Shown one piece after another: positions 1 through 6,756 of a DNA stretch of 13,721 nt. The notes under the pieces were generated by a model, which was not told where the DNA came from, made no database searches, and worked only from the letters and a program-made list of their open reading frames with translations. The position numbers and the translations under genes were made by a program. Location: the NCBI GenBank assembly GCA_002367285.1, contig DFBF01000071.1, positions 1 to 13,721 on the forward strand. Direction: 5' to 3'. Origin of the DNA: Rhodobacteraceae bacterium UBA3087. Its GTDB lineage: Bacteria; Pseudomonadota; Alphaproteobacteria; Rhodobacterales; Rhodobacteraceae. Numbering within the stretch: the stretch's first letter is position 1; every line of letters begins with the position of its first letter.

Positions 1-56
1 CCTGACCAACTGACAAACACACACACTGAGCTACGCGCTCAACAGGAGATAAAACT

Positions 57-257
57 ATGAAACTGTTCAACAAATTCTTCAACGACGAATCCGGTGCCGT
101 AACTGTCGACTGGGTTGTTCTGACCGCAGCCATCGTTGGCCTGGGCATCGCCGTTTTGACATCGGTTTCGACCGGCACCACCTCGCTGGCCGACACGATT
201 TCGGGCGAGCTGGATGGCATGACCATCATGGATCACTCGGCTGGTGGCGGCGTTTAA
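57..257 (+). CDS. flp: Flp family type IVb pilin
   Basis: Structural subunit of the Flp/Tad pilus, made as a prepilin and inserted in the inner membrane before processing. The 66-residue length fits the Flp family. Residues 1-13 form a short charged leader ending in ESG; the expected prepilin peptidase cut is between Gly13 and Ala14. The mature protein would start AVTVDW and run into a hydrophobic helix to about residue 37, followed by a short Ser/Thr/Gly-rich tail. The family usually has Glu-Tyr at mature positions 5-6; here these are Asp-Trp. The ATG is preceded by AGGAG at 44-48. It stands alone, followed at once by an intrinsic terminator, which fits separate, high-level transcription of the major subunit. 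The processing enzyme CpaA is encoded at 10220. The call is firm; whether it is the only pilin in the genome cannot be seen. Confidence 0.95.
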   Translation: MKLFNKFFNDESGAVTVDWVVLTAAIVGLGIAVLTSVSTGTTSLADTISGELDGMTIMDHSAGGGV

Positions 258-279
258 GCCTGATCCTTTGATCTAAGAG

Positions 280-310
280 GGGCCGCGCCTGATCAGGTGC
301 GGCCCTTTTT
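280..310 (+). terminator. Intrinsic terminator after flp
   Basis: A 10-bp stem (GGGCCGCGCC at 280-289 with GGTGCGGCCC at 296-305, one G-U pair) closes a TGATCA loop and is followed directly by TTTTT at 306-310. It lies 22 bases after the flp stop and separates flp from cpaB. Confidence 0.9.
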
Positions 311-522
311 CCCGTTGAAAAGACGGGGACAGTCATGCGCCCCCTGCCCGCGGGCATTGCGGAGAAGAGCAACTCGCGATAGGCGTTGTTTCCAGATTGT
401 CAAAAATCCTTGCAGTCTTCATTCTTTGTCCAAGTTTTTGCCACAATTGGTCGTCAGTTTGGTATGGAAGCCCAAGGTGTAAAGGCCGACATTGTTCGGC
501 CATGTGATTGAAAGGACAGGAC
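311..522. other. Intergenic region between flp terminator and cpaB
   Basis: No convincing gene. It holds a perfect 12-bp palindrome TGCCCGCGGGCA at 345-356, an A/T-richer middle (about 385-465) where a cpaB promoter would be expected, and a 6-bp inverted repeat GGCCGA/TCGGCC at 484-489 and 496-501 just upstream of the ribosome binding site. TTGCCA at 438-443 resembles a -35 box, but the -10 match at a suitable distance is poor, so no promoter is called. Confidence 0.5.
345..356. repeat. 12-bp perfect palindrome
   Basis: TGCCCG is followed directly by its reverse complement CGGGCA, with no spacer. It lies 35 bases past the flp terminator T-run and about 170 bases before cpaB. The form suits a dimeric regulator, but the sequence matches no operator I can name, and GC-rich palindromes of this size also arise by chance. 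Confidence 0.4.
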
Positions 523-1368
523 ATGCGATTGGTATTCGGATTGGTGCTGGTGCTGGGCGTGGCCCTTGCAGGCGGCGCGGTCTACCTCGCAAAAGATCAG
601 TTCGGAGCGTACCAGGCCCGCCTGGCGGCTTCGGAACGGGCGCGTGCCCAGATGGTGCCGACGGTCGAGGTTCTGGTCCTGACAAGCCCCCTGCGCTATG
701 GCGAGAAACTGAGCGCCGAGGAAGTGCGTGTGGTCAAATGGCCCGAAGACGCCATCCCCGAAGGCGCGTTTCAGTCGCTTGAGACCCTGTTCCCCGTCGG
801 GCAGGATCAATATCGCACCGTTCTGCGCACCATGGAAAAAGACGAAGCCATCCTGGCCGTGAAAGTCACCGCTCCCGGCGCCGATGCGGGCGTCAGCTCG
901 CGCCTGGCGGCCGGCATGCGGGCCTTTGCGATCAAGGTCGACGTGGCCTCGGGCGTGTCAGGGTTCCTGCGGCCCGGTGACCGGGTCGACGTGTATTGGA
1001 CCGGCCGTGTAGGCGGCGAAAGCCGTCAGGAGGTCACCAAGCTGATCGAGGCCAGCCTGGGTCTGATCGCAATCGACCAGACGGCGGACGAAGACCGCTC
1101 CTCGCCCACCATCGCGCGTACGGTGACAGTCGAGGCGACACCGCAACAGGTGGCCGCCCTGGCCCAGGCCCAGACGACCGGCAAACTGTCGCTGTCGCTG
1201 GTCGGCGCCGAAGACGACACCGTGTCGGGTGCGGTCCAGATCGACCAGAACACCCTGTTGGGCATTCAGGAACAGGTGATCGAAGAACAGGAAGCCGCGC
1301 GCGTCTGCACGATCAAGACCCGTAGAGGTGCTGAAATCATCGAAGTGCCGGTCGACTGTCCTGATTGA
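523..1368 (+). CDS. cpaB: Flp pilus assembly protein CpaB (RcpC)
   Basis: Periplasmic/outer-membrane accessory protein of the Tad secretion channel, working with the CpaC secretin. The 281-residue product starts with a hydrophobic segment (about residues 2-23) acting as signal or anchor. A SAF-type domain follows at about 47-115, then the RcpC/CpaB core at about 125-230 with the run FLRPGDRVDVYW at 148-159. Two cysteines near the end (262 and 279) may pair. I chose ATG at 523 because AAGGACAGG lies just upstream. The in-frame TTG at 508 would add five residues but has no good ribosome binding site. The gene stands between two terminators (280-310 and 1401-1433), so it is probably transcribed separately from both pilin and secretin. 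The family call is solid. Confidence 0.93.
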   Translation: MRLVFGLVLVLGVALAGGAVYLAKDQFGAYQARLAASERARAQMVPTVEVLVLTSPLRYGEKLSAEEVRVVKWPEDAIPEGAFQSLETLFPVGQDQYRTVLRTMEKDEAILAVKVTAPGADAGVSSRLAAGMRAFAIKVDVASGVSGFLRPGDRVDVYWTGRVGGESRQEVTKLIEASLGLIAIDQTADEDRSSPTIARTVTVEATPQQVAALAQAQTTGKLSLSLVGAEDDTVSGAVQIDQNTLLGIQEQVIEEQEAARVCTIKTRRGAEIIEVPVDCPD

Positions 1369-1400
1369 TGCGACCCCGCATCAGATCTGAAAGCATACCC

Positions 1401-1433
1401 AGCCACCCGACGCGAACTCGGGTGGCTTTTTTT
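1401..1433 (+). terminator. Intrinsic terminator after cpaB
   Basis: A perfect 10-bp stem (AGCCACCCGA at 1401-1410 with TCGGGTGGCT at 1418-1427) closes a CGCGAAC loop and runs into seven T residues (1427-1433). It lies 32 bases past the cpaB stop and cuts cpaB off from cpaC. Confidence 0.93.
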
Positions 1434-1584
1434 ACACCCATACGGTGGAGTGTTGCGACTTATCCACATGAAACGCCCTCTCCAAGGCATTGATTCTTGC
1501 AATAAAATGAAAACTAACGCAGTCTAGCCACCAATATGGGCAAGAAGACCCAACCTGAGGCGTGATCGGAGAGGCAGGATCACT

Positions 1585-2994
1585 ATGAAAATTGATAGAT
1601 TTCTAAAGGCAGCCCTGCTGGGGCTGACACTTGGTATCTCGGCCGCCCCGATGGGGGCACAGGCCGAGACATTGCGCGTAATGCATGGGGCGGCGTCTTC
1701 GGCGTTGCAGGTTCCGATGAACCGGGCGGTTGTCGTTGAAAGCGACGTTCCCTTTGCAGAGCTCTCGATTGCCAATCCCGGCATCGCGGACATCTCGACC
1801 TTGTCGGATCGCACGATCTATGTGCTGGGCAAGGCACCGGGGCGCACGACGCTGACCCTTTTGGGCGCTGATGGGCGCCTGATTACAAACGTCGAGGTGC
1901 AAGTCGCCCCCGACATCGCAGAGTTCAAAGAACGCCTGCGCCAGATCCTTCCCGGCGAGCCGATCGAAGTTCGCACCGCAAACGACGGCATCGTGCTGTC
2001 GGGCGTGGTCAGTTCGATCTCGAAACTGGACCGGGCGCTGGATCTTGCGGAACGCTATGCCCCTGAACGGGTGTCCAACCTGATGAGCGTCGGCGGCACC
2101 CAGCAGGTAATGCTGAAGGTGCGCTTTGCCGAAATGAGCCGGTCGGTGCGCAAAGCGCTAAACGGGTCGGTCGACATTCAGGGCGGCAACAGCGTTGGTA
2201 TTATCGGGGAAAGCGGCACCTGGCTGGATGGCGCAAACGGTATCGGCAACCCTGTCGAAGTCACCCAGGGCATGGAAGGCGGGCTGGCCATTGGCTTTAA
2301 CGCCGGTGCCTTTGAAGTGGCCGTCTTGCTGGAAGCGCTTGAAAGCAAAGGTGTTGTTCGCACCTTGGCCGAACCGAACCTGACCGCTCTGTCGGGACAA
2401 GAGGCAACGTTCCTGGCCGGTGGCGAATATCCGATCCCGGTGGTCGGCAGCGAAGGCGACGTGACCATTGAATACAAGCCCTTCGGGATTGAACTGACCT
2501 TTACCCCGCGCGTGGTGGATGAAGACATCATCAACCTGCGCCTGGATGCGTCGGTGTCGGGTGTGGATGCAACCAACTCGTTCGCCAACAACGGCATTTC
2601 GGTTGCGGCCTTCCGCACACGGCGCGCCTCGACCACGGTTGAAATGCGCGACGGGGAAAGCTTTGCCATCGCGGGTCTATTGCAGGACGACTTCCAGGAT
2701 CTGAATGGTCAGGTGCCTTGGCTGGGTGATATCCCGGTGCTGGGCGCGCTGTTCCGGTCCGCCGAATACACCCGCGAACAAAGCGAGCTGGTGATCATCA
2801 TCACGCCGCACCTTGTCACCCCCACCCGGGGCGAAGCACTGGTGCTGCCGACCGATCGCATCCGCCCGCCGACCGAAAGTCAGCTGTTCCTGTTTGGCCA
2901 GACCGCCGCCCCCAACCGCCCCACATCGGGCGCTGCGGGTGAGGTCGCGCAACAGGACTTCTCAGGCTCCTATGGCTATGTGATGGAGGATTGA
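1585..2994 (+). CDS. cpaC: Tad secretin CpaC (RcpA)
   Basis: Outer-membrane secretin forming the channel through which the Flp pilus leaves the cell. The 469-residue product opens with a signal peptide (basic MKIDRFLK, hydrophobic core, probable cut after AQA at residue 27). A pilus-secretin N-terminal domain spans about 40-107 (VPMNRAVVVESDVPFAEL). A BON-like domain lies at about 110-170, and the secretin domain at about 245-412. The secretin signature VPWLGDIPVLGALFRS at 377-392 and ELVIIITPHLV at 401-411 are clear. The Pro/Thr-rich tail after about 415 is typical of CpaC. GAGAGG lies upstream of the ATG, with rather wide spacing. The OmpA-like lipoprotein gene starts 3 bases after the stop, so the two are co-transcribed and the product of that gene is a likely partner. 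Confidence 0.95.
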   Translation: MKIDRFLKAALLGLTLGISAAPMGAQAETLRVMHGAASSALQVPMNRAVVVESDVPFAELSIANPGIADISTLSDRTIYVLGKAPGRTTLTLLGADGRLITNVEVQVAPDIAEFKERLRQILPGEPIEVRTANDGIVLSGVVSSISKLDRALDLAERYAPERVSNLMSVGGTQQVMLKVRFAEMSRSVRKALNGSVDIQGGNSVGIIGESGTWLDGANGIGNPVEVTQGMEGGLAIGFNAGAFEVAVLLEALESKGVVRTLAEPNLTALSGQEATFLAGGEYPIPVVGSEGDVTIEYKPFGIELTFTPRVVDEDIINLRLDASVSGVDATNSFANNGISVAAFRTRRASTTVEMRDGESFAIAGLLQDDFQDLNGQVPWLGDIPVLGALFRSAEYTREQSELVIIITPHLVTPTRGEALVLPTDRIRPPTESQLFLFGQTAAPNRPTSGAAGEVAQQDFSGSYGYVMED

Positions 2995-2997
2995 TTG

Positions 2998-3675
2998 ATG
3001 AAAACGCAACACATCAAAACCCTCCTGGCGGCAACCTCGATCCTGGCCATCCTGGCCGGGTGCGGCGATGCCCGCCTGGGCCAGGTTTGGACCAGCGAGG
3101 CCGGATCTTTCCTGGATGAAGGCCAGTTCGGCAACCCGACCATGAACAACACCGAGCTGCATTCCGGCGAGCGTACGTTCCTGGCCGCAATGGAGAACCG
3201 GTTCGCCAACGAGGTGACCGACACGGTGAACTTTGCCTTTAACACCGCCATTCTGGACGCGACGGCCCAGGCCACCTTGCGCGTGCAGGCAAACTGGATC
3301 CGCCAGTTCCCCGAAGTCCGCTTCCGGGTCTATGGTCACACCGATCTGGTCGGCTCGAACGCCTATAACAAACGTCTGGGCATGCGGCGCGCGCGCGCCG
3401 TGGTGAATTACCTGGTCAGCCATGGTGTTGATCGCGCCCGTCTGGAAGCCGTGGTCAGCGAAGGTGAAACCCAACCGCTGATCGTCACCGAAGGCCGCGA
3501 GCGCGCCAACCGGCGCACGGTCACCGAGGTGTTCGGCCTGGTGGCAGACCATCCGATGGTCATGAACGGCAAATACGCTCAGGCAGTGTATCGCGAATAT
3601 GTGGAAAGCGCGACCGAACGTGCCACAGTATCGGTACGCGGCCCCGAGATCATCAACTCGAGCGAGACCTTCTGA
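2998..3675 (+). CDS. OmpA-family peptidoglycan-binding lipoprotein
   Basis: Probable lipoprotein linking the outer membrane, and perhaps the secretin, to peptidoglycan. The 225-residue product has a lipoprotein signal ending in LAGC (Cys22 as the lipid site). After a linker comes an OmpA C-terminal domain at about 75-180. It has VNFAFNTAILD, then GHTDLVGS with Asp116, then LGMRRARAV with Arg130/131; this Asp/Arg pair binds diaminopimelate in the family. ANRRTV at 170-175 ends the domain, and about 45 unassigned residues follow. I chose ATG at 2998 because GGAGGA at 2985-2990, inside the end of cpaC, is well placed; the TTG at 2995 is less likely. Its link to cpaC suggests a job in holding or targeting the secretin, but that role is inferred from position. 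Confidence 0.88.
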   Translation: MKTQHIKTLLAATSILAILAGCGDARLGQVWTSEAGSFLDEGQFGNPTMNNTELHSGERTFLAAMENRFANEVTDTVNFAFNTAILDATAQATLRVQANWIRQFPEVRFRVYGHTDLVGSNAYNKRLGMRRARAVVNYLVSHGVDRARLEAVVSEGETQPLIVTEGRERANRRTVTEVFGLVADHPMVMNGKYAQAVYREYVESATERATVSVRGPEIINSSETF

Positions 3676-3695
3676 TCCCTTCCCCATTCGACTTT

Positions 3696-3725
3696 AAAAA
3701 GGCCGGCGCTTGCGTCGGCCTTTTT
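3696..3725 (+). terminator. Intrinsic terminator after the OmpA-like gene
   Basis: GGCCGGCGC at 3701-3709 pairs with GCGTCGGCC at 3712-3720 (one G-U pair, tight loop). It is flanked by AAAAA at 3696-3700 and TTTTT at 3721-3725, which lengthen the stem. It lies 20 bases past the stop, ending the cpaC unit. The A and T runs on both sides would let it work in either direction. Confidence 0.92.
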
Positions 3726-4032
3726 GTTTGCCCAATTCGGCCCGCCCCAATTCAGCCTGCACCCTGTCAAACCGCCCAAAATCGTTGTTTTTCGGAGGTT
3801 ACAGACAGTTTTAAACGTTTTGAATGCGGAAACAGCCCGCCTTTCAGCCGCTCACCGTCTCAAAAGAACGCATAATTACGAAATTTTAGCCCCAATCCTG
3901 CCAAGATTGGCTGCGAAATCTTACGGGTAATGGGAGCAGTACGTGTGAATTCGAGTCGCACGAGGCACCGACGATGAGACCGGAAAAAATACCGGAACAC
4001 CGTTAGCGCCTGTATTTGGAAGGAATGAGGCA
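3726..4032 (+). promoter_or_regulatory. Leader/promoter region of the cpaE-cpaA unit
   Basis: No gene is supported in these 307 bases. After the terminator the composition turns A/T-rich (about 3781-3820 and 3861-3890), unlike the flanking genes, and it must hold the promoter of the seven-gene unit starting at 4033. I cannot place a convincing -35/-10 pair: TTGTTT at 3785-3790 with TTTTAA at 3809-3814 is only a weak match. CCAATC at 3892-3897 and GATTGG at 3905-3910 form a perfect 6-bp inverted repeat. ACCGGAA occurs twice between 3979 and 3997. AAGGA at 4020-4024 is the probable ribosome binding site of cpaE. Confidence 0.5.
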
Positions 4033-5283
4033 ATGAGTAGCAGTGTAGCACTGCAACCGGAACCCGCACCGATCGTCGCTTGCACGATCTCTCGGGACGT
4101 GCAGAATTTCGATCTGTTGATTGAGGACATGGAAACCGAACTGGGGGAAACCTGGGGCGACCTGTCGCTTGATGATGCGGGCGCCTTTTTTGGACAACCC
4201 GACGCCGAGGCGTTGGAATTTGTCGCCATTGCAATGGATGACGAAGACGAGGTCAACCTGGCCCAGGTTGTCGACGTGATCAAACGCGCGGTCGACAAGG
4301 GCATCAAGGTGATCGTCATTGCCGAAGAAGTCAGCCCCATCGCGCTGCACCAGCTGTTGAAAATGGGGGCCGAGGAATTCGTGCCCTACCCGCTTCCCGA
4401 AGGGGCTCTGCATGATGCGATCCAGCGTCTGCAAGCCCATGAGCCCGCCCCCGTTGCCGCCGTTCCCGAAGGCATGGAAACCAAGCTGAAGGCCACTGGC
4501 GACCGCGAAGGCGTGGTTTTGCCCGTGCATGGCATGGCGGGGGGCACCGGCGCCTCGACCCTGGCCGTGAACCTGGCCTGGGAACTGGCGACGCTTGAAA
4601 AGGACAACCCGCCGCGGGTCTGTCTGTTGGATTTCGATCTTCAATATGGCTCGATCTCAACCTACCTGGATCTGCCCCACCGCGAGGCGGTCTATGAAAT
4701 GCTGTCGGACACGGAATCGATGGATCAGGAGAGCTTCATGCAGGCACTGTTGACCTTCAACGATCGTTTGCAGGTGCTGACAGCGCCCAGCGAGATGCTG
4801 CCGCTGGACCTGATTTCGTCTGAGGATATCCAGCGCGTTCTGGATATCGCGCGCACCAATTTCGACTATGTCGTGATCGACATGCCGTCGACCGTGGTGC
4901 AATGGACCGAAACCGTTTTGTCGGCAGCGCATATTTATTTCACGACGCTGGAACTGGACATGCGCTCGGCCCAGAACACGCTGCGGATGATCCGCGCGCT
5001 GAAGGCCGAAGAACTGCCAGTGAACAAGCTGCGGTATGTGTTGAACCGCGCGCCGAAATTCACCGATCTCAGCGGCAAGGCGCGGGTGAAACGTCTGGCC
5101 GAAAGCCTGGATATCACGATCGAATTGCAGATGCCCGATGGTGGAAAACCCATTGTGCAGGCCGGTGATCACGGCATTCCCTTGGCGGAAACAACGGCCA
5201 AGAACCCGTTGCGCAAGGAAATCCAGAAATTGGCCGCATCCGTGCATGAGGTCAACAAATCAGCCGCAATCGCGGCGCAGTAA
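4033..5283 (+). CDS. cpaE: Tad pilus localisation protein CpaE/TadZ (MinD/ParA-like)
   Basis: Cytoplasmic protein of the TadZ/CpaE family, which places the Tad machine at a cell site, often the pole. The 416-residue product has an N-terminal receiver-like region (about 15-135; VIVIAEEVSPIALHQLLKMG resembles the response-regulator fold). A MinD/ParA-like ATPase domain follows at about 160-400. The deviant Walker A motif is degenerate: GMAGGTGAST at 167-176 has no lysine at either usual place. Asp200 and Asp202 in LLDFDLQYG mark the Walker A' strand and VVIDMPS at 280-286 the Walker B-like strand. ATG at 4033 follows AAGGA at 4020-4024. It leads a seven-gene unit, with cpaF 13 bases downstream. 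The family is certain; ATP hydrolysis is doubtful because of the missing lysines. Confidence 0.93.
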   Translation: MSSSVALQPEPAPIVACTISRDVQNFDLLIEDMETELGETWGDLSLDDAGAFFGQPDAEALEFVAIAMDDEDEVNLAQVVDVIKRAVDKGIKVIVIAEEVSPIALHQLLKMGAEEFVPYPLPEGALHDAIQRLQAHEPAPVAAVPEGMETKLKATGDREGVVLPVHGMAGGTGASTLAVNLAWELATLEKDNPPRVCLLDFDLQYGSISTYLDLPHREAVYEMLSDTESMDQESFMQALLTFNDRLQVLTAPSEMLPLDLISSEDIQRVLDIARTNFDYVVIDMPSTVVQWTETVLSAAHIYFTTLELDMRSAQNTLRMIRALKAEELPVNKLRYVLNRAPKFTDLSGKARVKRLAESLDITIELQMPDGGKPIVQAGDHGIPLAETTAKNPLRKEIQKLAASVHEVNKSAAIAAQ

Positions 5284-5289
5284 GGAGGG
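5282..5289 (+). promoter_or_regulatory. Strong ribosome binding site that sets the cpaF start
   Basis: AAGGAGGG begins within the cpaE stop codon and lies 7 bases before TTG at 5297. No ATG occurs in frame nearby, and this near-perfect Shine-Dalgarno sequence fixes the TTG as the start of cpaF. Confidence 0.8.
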
Positions 5290-5296
5290 CAGTCCA

Positions 5297-6751
5297 TTGT
5301 TCTCACGTTATAAAAAGACTGGTGGCGGCACGTCCGCGCAAGGCGGAGCGCCCAAGTTGCAGGCCGTTGAAGGTGGCAAACCTGCGGCCCCTGCCCCGGC
5401 CCCCAAGACGGTCACCCGCAAGCCTGACCCCCACGCGACTGCGGCCCGCGTCGCGCCGGCGGACAAGGAACGTAAGCGCAAGGAACGCCTGGGCGAGATC
5501 AAGCTCGAGCTTCACAAAGAGCTGTTGGACAACCTGAACCTTGGCGCGCTGGAAACCGCGACGGAAAAGGACCTGCGCGCGGAAATCACCGCAATTGCCA
5601 GCGAAACGCTGGAACGCATGGGCGTTATTCTGAACCGTGAAGAACGCACGACCCTGAACCAGGAGCTGTTTGACGAAGTCACCGGCCTGGGCCCGCTTGA
5701 GCCGCTTTTGAAAGACGAAACCGTCAACGATATTCTGGTCAACGGACCGCAACAGATCTTTGTGGAACGCAATGGCAAGTTGCAGCTGACCGACATCACC
5801 TTCAAGGACGAACGTCACCTGCTGCGCATCATCGACAAGATCGTGTCCGCTGTTGGCCGCCGCGTCGACGAAAGCAACCCGCATGTGGATGCCCGCCTTG
5901 CGGACGGCTCGCGCTTTAACGCCATGGTGCCGCCGATTGCGGTTGACGGCAGCCTGGTGTCCATTCGTAAGTTCAAAAAAGACAAGCTGGGCATTGATGA
6001 GCTGGTCAATTTCGGCGCCTTTTCCGAAGAAATGGCCGCCTATCTGCAAGCCGCGGTCGCCTGTCGCCTGAACATCATCGTGTCGGGCGGGACCGGTTCT
6101 GGTAAAACCACCACGCTGAACGCCCTGTCGGGGTTCATTGATGATGACGAACGCATTCTGACAATCGAAGACACGGCCGAACTTCAGCTGCAACAGACCC
6201 ACGTGGGCCGGATGGAAAGCCGCCCGGCAAACGTCGAAGGCAAGGGCGCAGTGTCACAACGTGACTGTTTGAAAAACGCCCTGCGGATGCGCCCTGACCG
6301 GATCATCGTTGGGGAAACGCGTGGCGAAGAAGTCATCGACATGTTGCAGGCCATGAACACCGGCCACGATGGCTCCATGACGACGATCCACGCCAACAGC
6401 GCGCGCGATGCTGTGTCGCGTCTGGAAAACATGGTCGCCATGGCCGGCATCGAAATGCCGCTGAAGGCTGTGCGCAATCAGATCGCTTCGGCTGTGAACC
6501 TTTTCGTGCAGGCCAGCCGCTTGCAAGATGGCTCGCGCCGCATGGTGTCGATCACCGAAATCACCGGCATGGAAGGCGAAGTCATTTCGATGCAGGAACT
6601 GTTCCGGTACGAACGCCTGGGCCTGCAACCAGATGGCAAAATCATCGGTCGCTTTACCGCGACTGGCGTACGGTCGCATTATTCCGATCGTTTCCGGCAG
6701 TGGGGTTACGACCTGCCGCAGTCCTTGTTTGAACCCGTGGCAGCGGAGTAA
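5297..6751 (+). CDS. cpaF: Tad pilus motor ATPase CpaF/TadA
   Basis: Cytoplasmic hexameric secretion ATPase powering Flp pilus assembly on the TadB/TadC platform. From TTG at 5297 the product has 484 residues, normal for CpaF, and begins MFSRYKK as in many relatives. A Pro/Ala-rich, basic linker spans about 8-65, the N-terminal domain about 66-240, and the motor domain about 250-455. Motifs present: Walker A GGTGSGKT at 264-271, Asp box TIEDTAEL at 289-296, Walker B RIIVGE at 335-340 and His box GHDGSMTTIHA at 356-366. All catalytic positions look intact. The reading frame stays open upstream into cpaE to 5138, but that stretch is cpaE read out of frame. tadB starts 5 bases downstream, so expression is coupled. 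Confidence 0.96.
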   Translation: MFSRYKKTGGGTSAQGGAPKLQAVEGGKPAAPAPAPKTVTRKPDPHATAARVAPADKERKRKERLGEIKLELHKELLDNLNLGALETATEKDLRAEITAIASETLERMGVILNREERTTLNQELFDEVTGLGPLEPLLKDETVNDILVNGPQQIFVERNGKLQLTDITFKDERHLLRIIDKIVSAVGRRVDESNPHVDARLADGSRFNAMVPPIAVDGSLVSIRKFKKDKLGIDELVNFGAFSEEMAAYLQAAVACRLNIIVSGGTGSGKTTTLNALSGFIDDDERILTIEDTAELQLQQTHVGRMESRPANVEGKGAVSQRDCLKNALRMRPDRIIVGETRGEEVIDMLQAMNTGHDGSMTTIHANSARDAVSRLENMVAMAGIEMPLKAVRNQIASAVNLFVQASRLQDGSRRMVSITEITGMEGEVISMQELFRYERLGLQPDGKIIGRFTATGVRSHYSDRFRQWGYDLPQSLFEPVAAE

Positions 6752-6756
6752 GCCTC

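Noticed and set aside
297..482. 61-codon open frame after flp
   Set aside because: It begins inside the terminator stem at a non-ATG start, and its composition is not protein-like.
1486..1502. Sigma-54-like promoter (GG ... GC) upstream of cpaC
   Set aside because: GG at 1486-1487 and GC at 1499-1500 are 11 bases apart, whereas the consensus needs 10, and the flanking bases match poorly.
3811..3890. CtrA-type site (TTAA-N7-TTAA) before cpaE
   Set aside because: Only one TTAA half-site is seen at 3811-3814; TTAC...TTAG at about 3876-3889 has six, not seven, spacer bases.
3724..3930. 68-codon open frame after the OmpA-like gene
   Set aside because: It starts inside the terminator T-run, has no ribosome binding site and no recognisable protein features.
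5138..5296. N-terminal extension of CpaF into cpaE
   Set aside because: It overlaps the conserved end of CpaE, and the strong ribosome binding site at 5282-5289 supports the start at 5297.
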